Shown here piece by piece: positions 45,965 through 54,316 of a DNA stretch of 64,000 bases. Position 1 is the first letter of the stretch, and each line of letters opens with the position of its first letter. The DNA comes from Mycolicibacterium palauense (GTDB taxonomy: Bacteria > Actinomycetota > Actinomycetes > Mycobacteriales > Mycobacteriaceae). The DNA lies in NCBI RefSeq assembly GCF_002592005.1, contig NZ_NVQF01000013.1:30438-94437 (forward strand). The letters run 5' to 3'. Position numbers and translations under genes: made by a program. The notes under the pieces are model-generated. The model had not been told where the DNA came from and did no database searches. It saw only the letters and a program-made list of their open reading frames with translations.

Positions 45965-47410
45965 TCAGCCGGCCGGATCGAGATAGACGGTCTTCTCGGT
46001 GAGGTAGAACTCGGTCATCGACGCACCGGCCTGTTCCTTGAAGGTCGCGGTGGACGACGCCTTGTAGCCGCCGAACGGTGCGTTCATCGCCATGCCCGTC
46101 GTGGGCTGGTTGACCTTCACCAGCCCGGAGCGGCTGCGCCGGGTGAAGTACTGGGCGGTGGCCAGGCTGCCGGTCACGATCGCCGCCGACAGGCCGAATT
46201 CGGTGGCGTTGGCCAGGTCCACGGCCTCGGCCAGCGAGCCGGCCCGCTGGAATGCCAGCAGCGGCCCGAACACCTCCTCGGTCACGATCCGCATACTCGG
46301 CACGGTATCGCTGAAAACCGCTGGTCGTACGAAGAATCCACCACCGGGCCCGTCCTCGTCGACGCCCCCGCAGTGCAGCGTGGCACCCTCACCGACACCG
46401 GCGGACAGGTACTGGCGGAACTTGTCCAGCTGGGCCCGGCTTGCCAGTGCACCCATGTCGACCCCCGGCTCGGCGCCGGGCCCCACGCGCAGTGCGGCGG
46501 CGCGGGCCACCACCCGCTCCAGGACCGCGTCGTGGTTCTCGGCGGTGGCGATCACCCGGCTGGTGCCGGTGCACGCCTGCCCGGACAGCCCGAAGGCGCC
46601 CTTGACGATCAGGGCGGCCGCGCGGTCCGGGTCGGCATCGGGGGCGACGACGACGGGGTTCTTGCCGCCCATCTCCAGCTGCACCCGCCGGTGCGGGCCG
46701 ACCTGCGCGTGGATCCGGCGGCCGACGGCGGTGGAGCCGGTGAACGTCACCGCGGCCACCCGCTCGTCGGCGGCCACCGCCGCCCCCGCGGCCCCGTCAC
46801 CCTGAACCAGGGCGATCACCTCCGGCGGCAGCCCGCCGGCCAGCAGCGCCTCCACGAGCCGCTGCCCCATCAGCGGGGTGATCTCGGAGGGCTTGAACAG
46901 CACCGGGTTGCCCAGCGCCAGGGCCGGCCCGAGCTTGCGCGACGGGATGTTCAGCGGGAAGTTCCACGGCGTGATCGCGCCGACGATGCCGACCGGCTCG
47001 CGCAGGGTGTAGACCAGCGCGTCGCCGGCGGCGGCATGGGTGGTCCCGGCCGCCCGGGTCGCCTCCGCGGCGTAGAACCGCAGGTTCGCCGGGGTGCGGC
47101 TGACCTCGACCCGCGCCTCGGCGACGGTCTTGCCCTCCTCGCGCACCAGCTCGGCGAGGAGCTGCTCGGCCCGTGATTCCAGATGCGCGGCCGCGGCGTC
47201 CAGAATCGCCGCCCGCCGCTCGGGCGGGCTCGCCGCCCACTCGGGGGCGGCCTTGTCCAGGGCCTCGACGGCCAGCTGGACGTCTTCGGGCCCCGAGGCG
47301 GGGAACCGGCCGAGCACGTCGTGCGGGTCGGCGGGGTTGCACCGGGTGAAGGTCCTGCCCGACAGCGCCGAAACCCAGCTTCCGGCAATGAAGTTCGCGC
47401 CCTCGATCAT
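45965..47410 (-). CDS. NAD(P)-dependent aldehyde dehydrogenase
   Basis: 481 residues from ATG 47410, overlapping the stop of the reductase gene (ATGA). Motifs: TPWNFPLNIPSRKLGPA, FTGSTAVGRRIH, the glutamate in EMGGKNPVVVAPD and the nucleophile in GLSGQACTGTSRV. Similar to semialdehyde and vanillin/benzaldehyde-type dehydrogenases. In this operon it probably oxidises an aldehyde released by the oxygenase. The identity of the aldehyde is not visible. Confidence 0.9.
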   Translation of the reverse strand: MIEGANFIAGSWVSALSGRTFTRCNPADPHDVLGRFPASGPEDVQLAVEALDKAAPEWAASPPERRAAILDAAAAHLESRAEQLLAELVREEGKTVAEARVEVSRTPANLRFYAAEATRAAGTTHAAAGDALVYTLREPVGIVGAITPWNFPLNIPSRKLGPALALGNPVLFKPSEITPLMGQRLVEALLAGGLPPEVIALVQGDGAAGAAVAADERVAAVTFTGSTAVGRRIHAQVGPHRRVQLEMGGKNPVVVAPDADPDRAAALIVKGAFGLSGQACTGTSRVIATAENHDAVLERVVARAAALRVGPGAEPGVDMGALASRAQLDKFRQYLSAGVGEGATLHCGGVDEDGPGGGFFVRPAVFSDTVPSMRIVTEEVFGPLLAFQRAGSLAEAVDLANATEFGLSAAIVTGSLATAQYFTRRSRSGLVKVNQPTTGMAMNAPFGGYKASSTATFKEQAGASMTEFYLTEKTVYLDPAG

Positions 47411-48675
47411 GCGGGTGCCCCCTCCTGGCATGCGGCGTCCTGCGCGTCGAGGTCCCCGTAGACGAGGTCCCACAGATCGGTGTCCTCGTCGCGCAGCGCC
47501 GCGGTGTCGACCTCCCGGCCGAGCAGCTCGCGTGCGGCCATCACGTCCTCGCCGCGGTCGACGGCGAAGGCCCCCCGCAGCACCGCGCCGTCGAGGTAGA
47601 AGCCGGTGAAGTCCAGGGCGCCGACGTCGCCGCGGATGACGGGTACGCCGTGGGCGGCCCCGACGAATTGGATGTTGCGTCCGTACTGGTCCGACCAGAA
47701 CCAGTTCGCCTCGTCGCTGGCGGCCGAGCCGCCCAGCATCGCCGCCGCCACCGCGGCGCCCTGGCGGTTGGCGTTGTCGAAGTGTTCGAGGCGGACATGG
47801 CACCCGGCGCGCTCCGAGTAGCGGCGGGCGACGTCGCCGGCGGCGTAGACGTTGGGGATCGCGGTGCGCCCGGCGGCGTCGACGACGATCCCGTCATCGA
47901 TGTGCAGCCCGGACGATGCCGCGACGGCGGTGTTGGGCGTGATGCCCACCCCGATCACCACCGCGTCGGCCTCCACGGGTGCCGCGGTGCCGCGCAGCCG
48001 CGCGACCACGCCGTCGGTGGTGGTGTTCAGCGCGGCGAGCTCGGCGCCGGTCCGGATGTCCACTCCGTTGGCCCGGTGCAGCCCGGCGACCACGTCCCCC
48101 ATGGGCGCGCCGAGCACCCGGCCCAGCGGCACGTCGGCGGCTTCCAGCACGGTGACCGACGCGCCGGCGGCGGTGGCGGTGGCGGCGATCTCCAGTCCGA
48201 TGAAGCCGGCCCCGATCAGCAGCAGACGGCACCCGGGCCGGCACCACGCCGCCAGCCGACGGGCGTCGTCGAGGGTGCGCAGATAGTGCACCAGCTCCGG
48301 GCGCGGACCGGGCACCGCGAGGGTGCGTGGGCTGCCGCCGGTGGCGAACAGCACCGCGTCGGCCGCTATCGCCGGGGCCCCGTCGAGTTCGACCCGCCGG
48401 GAAACGGGATCCACCCGGGTGACCGTGGTCCCGGTGACGATCTCGACATCGTTGTCGGTGATCCAGGCCGGCGGCAGGATCCACAGCGAATCCTGGGAAT
48501 CCCCGGTGTCGGGAGCGGCCAGGAACTCCTTGGACAGCGGCGGTCGCTGGTAGGGCGCATACGGCTCGTCCCCGACGAGCACGATGCGCCCGTCGAAGCC
48601 GTTGCGCCGCAAGTGGCGTGCGGCCACCGCGGCGGCCTGCCCGGCGCCGACGGTGACGTAGGTGTGCCTGGTCAT
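47407..48675 (-). CDS. FAD-dependent ferredoxin reductase (Rieske-type partner)
   Basis: 422 residues from ATG 48675. FAD site VTVGAGQAAAVAARHLRRNG at the N-terminus, the loop EPYAPYQRPPLSKEFLA typical of putidaredoxin-reductase-like enzymes (also HcaD, BphA4), the NAD site LLLIGAGFIGLEIAATA, and the second FAD motif VYAAGDVARRYSE. It would transfer electrons from NADH to the Rieske ferredoxin encoded immediately upstream (4-bp overlap). The open frame continues upstream as a shadow of the Rieske gene. Confidence 0.92.
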   Translation of the reverse strand: MTRHTYVTVGAGQAAAVAARHLRRNGFDGRIVLVGDEPYAPYQRPPLSKEFLAAPDTGDSQDSLWILPPAWITDNDVEIVTGTTVTRVDPVSRRVELDGAPAIAADAVLFATGGSPRTLAVPGPRPELVHYLRTLDDARRLAAWCRPGCRLLLIGAGFIGLEIAATATAAGASVTVLEAADVPLGRVLGAPMGDVVAGLHRANGVDIRTGAELAALNTTTDGVVARLRGTAAPVEADAVVIGVGITPNTAVAASSGLHIDDGIVVDAAGRTAIPNVYAAGDVARRYSERAGCHVRLEHFDNANRQGAAVAAAMLGGSAASDEANWFWSDQYGRNIQFVGAAHGVPVIRGDVGALDFTGFYLDGAVLRGAFAVDRGEDVMAARELLGREVDTAALRDEDTDLWDLVYGDLDAQDAACQEGAPA

Positions 48676-49031
48676 GTCCGGGCCTCCTCTTCGGTCCGCG
48701 CCGGCAGGCCGCCCCGCGGAGTCGGGTCGATGTAGATGGTGCCCGCGGCCTCGTCGACGCGGACGGCAAAGGTTGGCTGGCAACGGTTCTGATCGGCCTC
48801 GTGGCCGGTCTCCAGGTCGAACTGCCACTGGTGGCCCGGGCAGATCACCTTGCCGTGCAACAGCGTGCCCTTGGCCAGTGACCGATCCTGGTGCACACAG
48901 CGGTCGGCGAACGCGTACACCCGCCCCTGGGCCCAGAACAGCGCGATGGCGACACCGTCGACCTCGATCCGCAGTTTGCGGCGGCGGGTGAGTTCCCTGG
49001 TGGTGGCCACCGCAGTCCACTGAATGGTCAT
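48672..49031 (-). CDS. Rieske [2Fe-2S] ferredoxin
   Basis: 119 residues from ATG 49031 (GAGAGGAAACC ribosome binding site region). Ligands CVH (DRCVHQDRSL) and CPGH (VICPGHQWQFD) define the Rieske cluster; FWAQGRVYAFADRC is the strand before it. Single-domain ferredoxin of the sort used in multicomponent dioxygenases, but no Rieske dioxygenase alpha subunit is encoded nearby. Its likely clients are the ferredoxin reductase next to it and the diiron protein upstream. Confidence 0.9.
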   Translation of the reverse strand: MTIQWTAVATTRELTRRRKLRIEVDGVAIALFWAQGRVYAFADRCVHQDRSLAKGTLLHGKVICPGHQWQFDLETGHEADQNRCQPTFAVRVDEAAGTIYIDPTPRGGLPARTEEEART

Positions 49032-49099
49032 GACGGTTTCCTCTCGATCACGCTGGTCCGGGCCGGCGCACCGGACTCTCGCGGTGCGCCGGGCCGACG

Positions 49100-49134
49100 G
49101 ACTCAGACGGAGACTCAGACGGGGACTCAGACGG
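49100..49134. repeat. 12-bp repeat at the end of the HDO gene giving three in-frame TGA codons
   Basis: GACTCAGACGG occurs at 49100, 49112 and 49124 (period 12). On the minus strand each copy contains TGA in the same frame; the HDO stop is the first (49127-49129), with two more behind it. Confidence 0.85.
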
Positions 49135-49861
49135 CGCTGGGCTCCAGTTCGGGGGCGACCTCGGATCCCGCGACATAGGTGTCGTAGAGGCCCTTGGTGT
49201 AGGCGAACCGCATCTCGGCACCCCAACGCACCATCTGCAGGCAGCGCTGCTGCAGCTGCGGGGTGTCGGCGTGATCGAGCACGATCTGATAGCCCCGCTC
49301 GCCGTGGACCACATCGGAGGTGATGTGCAGGTCGAAGAACTCGATCTCGTCCTCGGTGAACCCGTAGACCTCCCGAAGCGGCACGATCTGCTTGGTGTAG
49401 ATGCTGGGCACCTGCGACTCCAGACCGACCACCAGCGCCGCGGTGGCCACCACGAAGTTCTCCCGCGCCGAGACGGCATAGCACCACGACTGCAGCCCAC
49501 GGGTGATCGCGTTCATGTTGTTGGGATCCTCGATACGCTCCCGCGTCGTGCCGCAGGCCTCGCCGAACTTGATCAGCAGGTCGGTGTGGCGGATGTCGGC
49601 CAGTTCCTCCTCGTACATGTTCTGCAGCGTGAAATCCTTTGCGCCGGTGAACTCGTCGGGAGTGTTGGCGTAGATGTTGGCCAGGTAGTCGGCGAACGGC
49701 CCGACGTAGTGGAAGTGGTTCTCGGCCCAGCGGGCGAAGTGCTGCCGTTGCAGCGTGCCCTCGGCCCATGCCTTGGAGAACGAGGCGTTCTTGGCCTCGC
49801 GTCCCTTGATGGCGTTTTCCAGTTCGGCACGGAACTCGTCGCGCCCCAGCAGTTCGGTCAT
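49127..49861 (-). CDS. Haem-oxygenase-like diiron oxidase (HDO, CADD/PqqC-like)
   Basis: 244 residues from ATG 49861, all-helical. The six metal ligands of CADD-like HDOs appear at matching spacing: E85 and H92 (EEELADIRH, seven apart), E148 (GLESQVP), then H179, D183 and H186 (DLHITSDVVH). These fit the two-iron site; members such as CADD, BesC and UndA use O2 to cleave or hydroxylate small amines, amino acids or fatty acids. The gene is followed by a Rieske ferredoxin, a ferredoxin reductase and an aldehyde dehydrogenase. Its substrate is unknown. The C-terminus ends in a slippage-prone repeat. Confidence 0.85.
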   Translation of the reverse strand: MTELLGRDEFRAELENAIKGREAKNASFSKAWAEGTLQRQHFARWAENHFHYVGPFADYLANIYANTPDEFTGAKDFTLQNMYEEELADIRHTDLLIKFGEACGTTRERIEDPNNMNAITRGLQSWCYAVSARENFVVATAALVVGLESQVPSIYTKQIVPLREVYGFTEDEIEFFDLHITSDVVHGERGYQIVLDHADTPQLQQRCLQMVRWGAEMRFAYTKGLYDTYVAGSEVAPELEPSAV

Positions 49862-50059
49862 TCGGGTGGATTCCTTTCCGGAGTGTGGTTCAGCGAAATC
49901 GCTTGCACTGGTCTTTCTTCCGCGTCCCCGCGGAGAACACGTTGTTGCGGTGTCGCCAATTGGGCTGTGCACCAGCGACGTTAACGAGACACCGGCGGCC
50001 TGACCATGGACACAGTCACCGCCCGAGCGGGCTCGAATCGGTCATCGTGCACATCCGGG

Positions 50060-50512
50060 TCAGCGCCGGCCCACCGCCGCGGTCAGCGCCTCGAACTCGG
50101 CCAGGATCGCCGCGCCGACGGCCTTGTCCTGTTCGCCGTTTCCACCGCTGATCCCCACGCCCCCGACGATCTGACCGTCGAAGACCAGCGGGAAGCCGCC
50201 CACGAAGATGGCGAACTTGCCGGGCAGCATGTGACTGATCCCGAACGCCTCGTTGCCGGGCAGCGCCGGGCCGTTCGGCGGTTCGTTGAACAGGTGGGTG
50301 GCGCGTTCGTGGCCGGCCGCGGTGAACGCCTTGGCGATCGCGATGTCCACCCCGGTCAGTCGCGCTCCCGGAAGGCGATGCAGTGCAAGGACATTGCCAC
50401 CGTCGTCGCAGATGCACAGCGTCTGCCGGACGCCGATCTCCTCGGCCTTGGCGCGTCCGGCGGCCAGCAGGGGCAGGGCGTCGTCGAGGGTGATCCGGTG
50501 AATCTGATGCAT
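50060..50512 (-). CDS. GlcG/HbpS-like (DUF336) protein
   Basis: 150 residues from ATG 50512, with an AAGGGA ribosome binding site 9 nt upstream. The family pattern is visible: CICDDGGNVLALHRLPGARL near the start, IAIAKAFTAAGHERAT, and a C-terminal GQIVGGVGISGGNGEQDKAVG. Members bind haem or small ligands and often stand in catabolic gene clusters; HbpS degrades haem to iron. No signal peptide. It is the first minus-strand gene of the HDO operon region, 198 bp before the HDO gene, and lies opposite the PucR regulator. Confidence 0.8.
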   Translation of the reverse strand: MHQIHRITLDDALPLLAAGRAKAEEIGVRQTLCICDDGGNVLALHRLPGARLTGVDIAIAKAFTAAGHERATHLFNEPPNGPALPGNEAFGISHMLPGKFAIFVGGFPLVFDGQIVGGVGISGGNGEQDKAVGAAILAEFEALTAAVGRR

Positions 50513-50833
50513 GCTGGGCGGTCCCTTCATCGTGGGGTGGGTGGCCGTCACGGCGACGTCGCCGAGACGATGCGAGCCGGCGCCGGTCGAGTGCGGCTCA
50601 CCTGCGCCTGCCGAGATGTCTACCAACCTCGCCGCCACCGCGACACGGTCAAGATGTCCGGTTTCGGGTGGCGGCCACGGTCAAAGTGCACATAGTGTGG
50701 TGCACGGCCAGGGTGTATTCGGTTAACCGGAGTCCACAACCACGATCCACAACCACGGTGACGAGAAGACCGGCGAGACGATCGCCGGACGACCGACACC
50801 CCTCCGCCCGGTGAAGAACAGCGCAGGTGACAC
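50513..50833. promoter_or_regulatory. Divergent promoter region of the HDO operon and pucR-like gene
   Basis: 321 bp holding several candidate regulator sites: two GTGCAC palindromes 14 bp apart (50686-50691, 50700-50705), a 10-bp palindrome CGGTTAACCG (50720-50729), and a direct repeat TCCACAACCACG(A/G) twice (50733-50745, 50746-50758). Their clustering suggests binding of the PucR protein; which site it uses is not decided. No confident -10/-35 was found. Confidence 0.5.
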
Positions 50834-52501
50834 ATGCCGGCACACGACGACGATCGGATGACCGTCGCAGGACTGCTCGACGAATCGGTGATGGCGGATG
50901 CCCGCGTGATCGCGGGCGACGACCGTCTCGACGAGGAGCTGCAGTGGGTACTGCCGCTGTCCGAGGTGCTCACCCGGCCCGACCCGCTGGACGCCGTCGG
51001 CGTCTACACCCGCCCGGATGCGTTGCGCACCAGTCATTCGGCGCTGCCGGCGCTCCTCGCGCGCGGGGCCACCGCGCTGCTGGTCGACGGTTCGGTTCCG
51101 GCCGATCTGCCCCCGGAGGCCCTGCCCGCGCAGCTGCCGGTGATCGAGATGGGTTACCCCGTGGGGTTCGCCGCGCTGAACCGGCTGCTGGCCGAGCGGG
51201 CGTTGAGCCGCGAGGTCCACGTGATGCGGTACTCGACGCACGTGCACGCTTCGCTGGCGGGGTTGTTCCACCGCGGTGCCGGGCTGGGCATCCTGATCCG
51301 CGAGGTGTCCAGCCTGGCGCGCAACCCCGCCATGGCGCTGGATTCCCGGGGCGCCGTCGTCGCGCATCACGGACTGGGTGCCGAGCCCGCCGCGGCGTTC
51401 GCCGAGCCGATCGCCGCGCTGCTGGCGGCTCCGGTCCCCGCGGCCGCCCGCCGGCCGGGCGGTCACGACACCAGGGTGCAGACCCTCACCGGGCCGCACG
51501 GCGCCATGTGGACGGTGATCGCGAGCGCGATCAGGCTCGGCAGGGACTTCGAGGGGTGGGTGCTGGTGCTGGTGCCGCACGCGGAGCCCGGCCGCCACGA
51601 CGTCGCCCAGTACGTGGTGGTCACCGAGCAGGCGACGGCGATCATCGGCTCGGAGATGTTGCGGCAGCGCAGCGTCGACGAGGCCGAGGAACGCGCCCGG
51701 GGCGACTTCGTGCAGGCCCTGGTGCACGGCAGTTTCTCCAGCGAACACGACATGCACGCCCGCGCCGAGCACCACGAGTTCGATGTGGACTCGCGGTTCG
51801 GGGTGTTCGTCGCCCCCGGTGTGCTCCCCCACGGGGTGGACAATCCGGCCGCGAGCATGGTGCGCCTGGCCCGCTACGCCGCCGGGGTGGCGCCCGACCC
51901 GATGGTGCAGTCCTATGTGACGGTGATCGGCGACGTCCTGGTGGTCGTGCGCACGCTGCAGGCCGAGGAGGCCGCCGCGATGCGCGCCGAGATGGCCGAC
52001 TACGCCGCCGCCATGGCCGACGAACTCGAGCAGCGGCGCGGTGTCCCGGTGGCGGTGGCGTTCGGCGCCCCCGCCCGCGGCGCCGGCGAGGTCGCGGGCA
52101 GCTACCGGGAGGCGCGGATGGCGCTGGGCATCGCCCGTCGGTTGGGCCGCACCGGCGCCACCCCCTACGGGGGCCTGCGCAGTTTCGCCGTGTTGGCCGG
52201 AGTCGCCGACGCGGACTCCAGCCGCGCGCTCGTCGACGATGTCGTCGCCCCGCTGCGGACCGTCCCGGACCTGTTGGAGACGTTGACCGCCTACCTGGCC
52301 CAGGGCGGCAACGTCAATGCCACGGCGCGCGCGCTGTCCGTGCACCGCAACACGATGCTGTCCAAGCTGGACCGGATCTCGCGCATCGTCGGGCTCGACA
52401 TCCGGCTCCCGGAGAACCAGTTCACGGTGTGGCTGGCGCTGCGGCTGGACCTGCTGACCGAGGTCCGCACCGCGGTGCACCGGGAGGCCAGCTTCGGCTG
52501 A
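50834..52501 (+). CDS. PucR family transcriptional regulator
   Basis: 555 residues. An N-terminal PucR-like ligand domain (about 10-125: DDRLDEELQWVLPLSEVLTR, GVYTRPDALRTS), a middle GGDEF-like/coiled segment, and a C-terminal HTH_30 (about 490-545: LTAYLAQGGNVNATARALSV then HRNTMLSKLDRISRI). PucR-type activators control purine, gamma-glutamyl and other catabolic operons. It is divergent from the HDO operon and the obvious candidate to control it. Ligand not known. Confidence 0.9.
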   Translation: MPAHDDDRMTVAGLLDESVMADARVIAGDDRLDEELQWVLPLSEVLTRPDPLDAVGVYTRPDALRTSHSALPALLARGATALLVDGSVPADLPPEALPAQLPVIEMGYPVGFAALNRLLAERALSREVHVMRYSTHVHASLAGLFHRGAGLGILIREVSSLARNPAMALDSRGAVVAHHGLGAEPAAAFAEPIAALLAAPVPAAARRPGGHDTRVQTLTGPHGAMWTVIASAIRLGRDFEGWVLVLVPHAEPGRHDVAQYVVVTEQATAIIGSEMLRQRSVDEAEERARGDFVQALVHGSFSSEHDMHARAEHHEFDVDSRFGVFVAPGVLPHGVDNPAASMVRLARYAAGVAPDPMVQSYVTVIGDVLVVVRTLQAEEAAAMRAEMADYAAAMADELEQRRGVPVAVAFGAPARGAGEVAGSYREARMALGIARRLGRTGATPYGGLRSFAVLAGVADADSSRALVDDVVAPLRTVPDLLETLTAYLAQGGNVNATARALSVHRNTMLSKLDRISRIVGLDIRLPENQFTVWLALRLDLLTEVRTAVHREASFG

Positions 52502-52510
52502 GTGCGCGCG

Positions 52511-53899
52511 TCACGCCGGCTGCGGATCCGGCCCGAGGAACGACCCGGCGAAACCCACCGCGACGACGACGGCGGCGGCCACGAACACCACCGGGTAGGA
52601 CGCCACACCCAGCGCGATGGCCACCCACGCCGCCCCCATCGCCGAACCGCTGAACCGGATCAGGTTGTACAGACCCAGTCCGGTGCCCTGCTGCCCCGCC
52701 GGTGAGCGGGTGGCTCCGGTGGCCGCCGGGGTCTGCACCAACGCGATTCCGACACCGGCGACCACCAGGACGGCCACCAGGCCCGCCAGTCCGCCGCGCG
52801 GGCCCTCCTGCGCCCCGGCCACGGTCACGGCCAGACCCAGCTGCGCGGCGGCCAGGACGGCCAGGCCCACCCGCATGACCCGTCGCGGCCCGAGCCGGTC
52901 GAGGTAGCGGCCGACGAGCGGTCCCAGCACGGCCATGGTGGCCGGCACGGCCAGCAGGGTCGCCCCCGACACCGATGCGGCCCGGCCGCTGCCGGCCAGG
53001 AACAGGGGCACCGCCAGCAGGATGGCACCCAGGCTGAACATCTGCGCGTAGCCGGCCAGCGAGCTGCGCACGAAGCGCACCTCGGCGACCAGCCGCACCT
53101 GCACGAAGGGCGCCTCCGCTCGCAGGCAGTGCCGGACGAACCCGGCCAGGACGACCACGCCGACACCGATCGTGGCGAGCACCACCGGGGCGGCACCCGC
53201 GCGGGGAATCAGCGCGACACCGGCGATCACCAGGGCCGACCCGACGGTCAGCGCGGCGGCCCCCCAGGCGTCGATGGGCATCCGCAACCCCGGGTAGGCG
53301 GGGACGTGCCGCAGCGTGCCGACCAGCCCCGCCAGCGCCACGGGCACCAGCGGGACGAACACCCACCGCCACCCCCACGCGTCGGCGACGAAACCCCCCA
53401 TGGTGGGGCCGACGGCCTGCCCGATGCCGTTGACCGACGCCCAGGCGCCGACTGCACGTGCGCGCCGGTCGCCGGCGAACATCCAGGTCAGCAGCCCCAT
53501 GACGGCGGGCGCGAAGGCCGCCGCGAGCGCTCCCCCCAGGCACCGCCAGGCGATCAGCAGCGGCAGCGACGGCGCGGTCGCCGCACCGATCGCGCACACC
53601 GCGGTGCCGATCAGCGCCGCGGAGTACACCCGCCGCCGGCCGAAGCGGTCTCCGATCCAGCCGACCAGCGGCATGGTGGCCGTGAAGGTCAGCAGGAAGC
53701 CGACGACGACGAAGACCCCGGCGTCGAGCTCGGCCCCGAACTCCGCCAGGATCGCGGGCAGCGGCACGTTGACGACGTTGTTGCTGACGGTCCCGACCAA
53801 GGTGCCCGCCAACAGCGCGGCCAGGCCCAGCGGGGTGCCGGTGCCCTCCTCCGGGGATGGCGACCCGGCGCCGGACGCGGGCGAACGGGTGTCGGTCAT
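52511..53899 (-). CDS. MFS transporter, DHA2/EmrB-like
   Basis: 462 residues with about 14 membrane segments. Conserved elements: GWIGDRFGRRRVYSAAL (motif A), LIAWRCLGGALAAAFAPAVMG (motif C region) and GSFLGPDPQPA at the C-terminus. DHA2 members export drugs or metabolites with protons. Convergent with the PucR gene (9-bp gap), so its connection to the HDO operon is uncertain. Substrate unknown. Confidence 0.87.
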   Translation of the reverse strand: MTDTRSPASGAGSPSPEEGTGTPLGLAALLAGTLVGTVSNNVVNVPLPAILAEFGAELDAGVFVVVGFLLTFTATMPLVGWIGDRFGRRRVYSAALIGTAVCAIGAATAPSLPLLIAWRCLGGALAAAFAPAVMGLLTWMFAGDRRARAVGAWASVNGIGQAVGPTMGGFVADAWGWRWVFVPLVPVALAGLVGTLRHVPAYPGLRMPIDAWGAAALTVGSALVIAGVALIPRAGAAPVVLATIGVGVVVLAGFVRHCLRAEAPFVQVRLVAEVRFVRSSLAGYAQMFSLGAILLAVPLFLAGSGRAASVSGATLLAVPATMAVLGPLVGRYLDRLGPRRVMRVGLAVLAAAQLGLAVTVAGAQEGPRGGLAGLVAVLVVAGVGIALVQTPAATGATRSPAGQQGTGLGLYNLIRFSGSAMGAAWVAIALGVASYPVVFVAAAVVVAVGFAGSFLGPDPQPA

Positions 53900-54316
53900 C
53901 GGGTATCGGTCATCGGGGGATGCGGCCTCGGTGTACAGGGCGGGGAGCCGGACGGGACGAACCCGTCCACTGTCTCATCCGGGGCCCCTCACCGGCCGTG
54001 CCCGTCCAGGTCAGGGTGCACACCGGGAGGCGCCCCGGCACGCCATCGTGCACAGCGTGCCCGCACATTCACCCGCGGCGCCCGGTGGCGTCACGGCGCG
54101 GTCCCGGTCACCTCGCCGGGCGCGGCGCGCGCATATCACGGGGGCATCGTTACGTCCCCGAAACCGCAGGACACACCGACGACACCGGCGGCGCATATTG
54201 CACAAGGGAAGGCGTACGCGGGTGTGCACTGTGGTCGTTGACCCAGGAGCGCAGCGCGCCGAGCATTCCAGCATCAAACTGCCCAGCCCGAGAGCAGTTG
54301 CAACGAAAGACCACCG
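53900..54316. other. Intergenic region before the ion-transporter-like gene
   Basis: 417 bp between divergent transporter genes; no ORF here looks coding. It contains one small inverted repeat AACTGC / GCAGTT (54277-54299, 11-nt loop) close to the start of the downstream gene, possibly an operator or RNA hairpin. No confident promoter was identified. Confidence 0.4.

Noticed and set aside
45431..47176. 581-codon plus-strand ORF opposite the Rieske and ALDH genes
   Set aside because: Shadow; both minus-strand genes have intact catalytic motifs.
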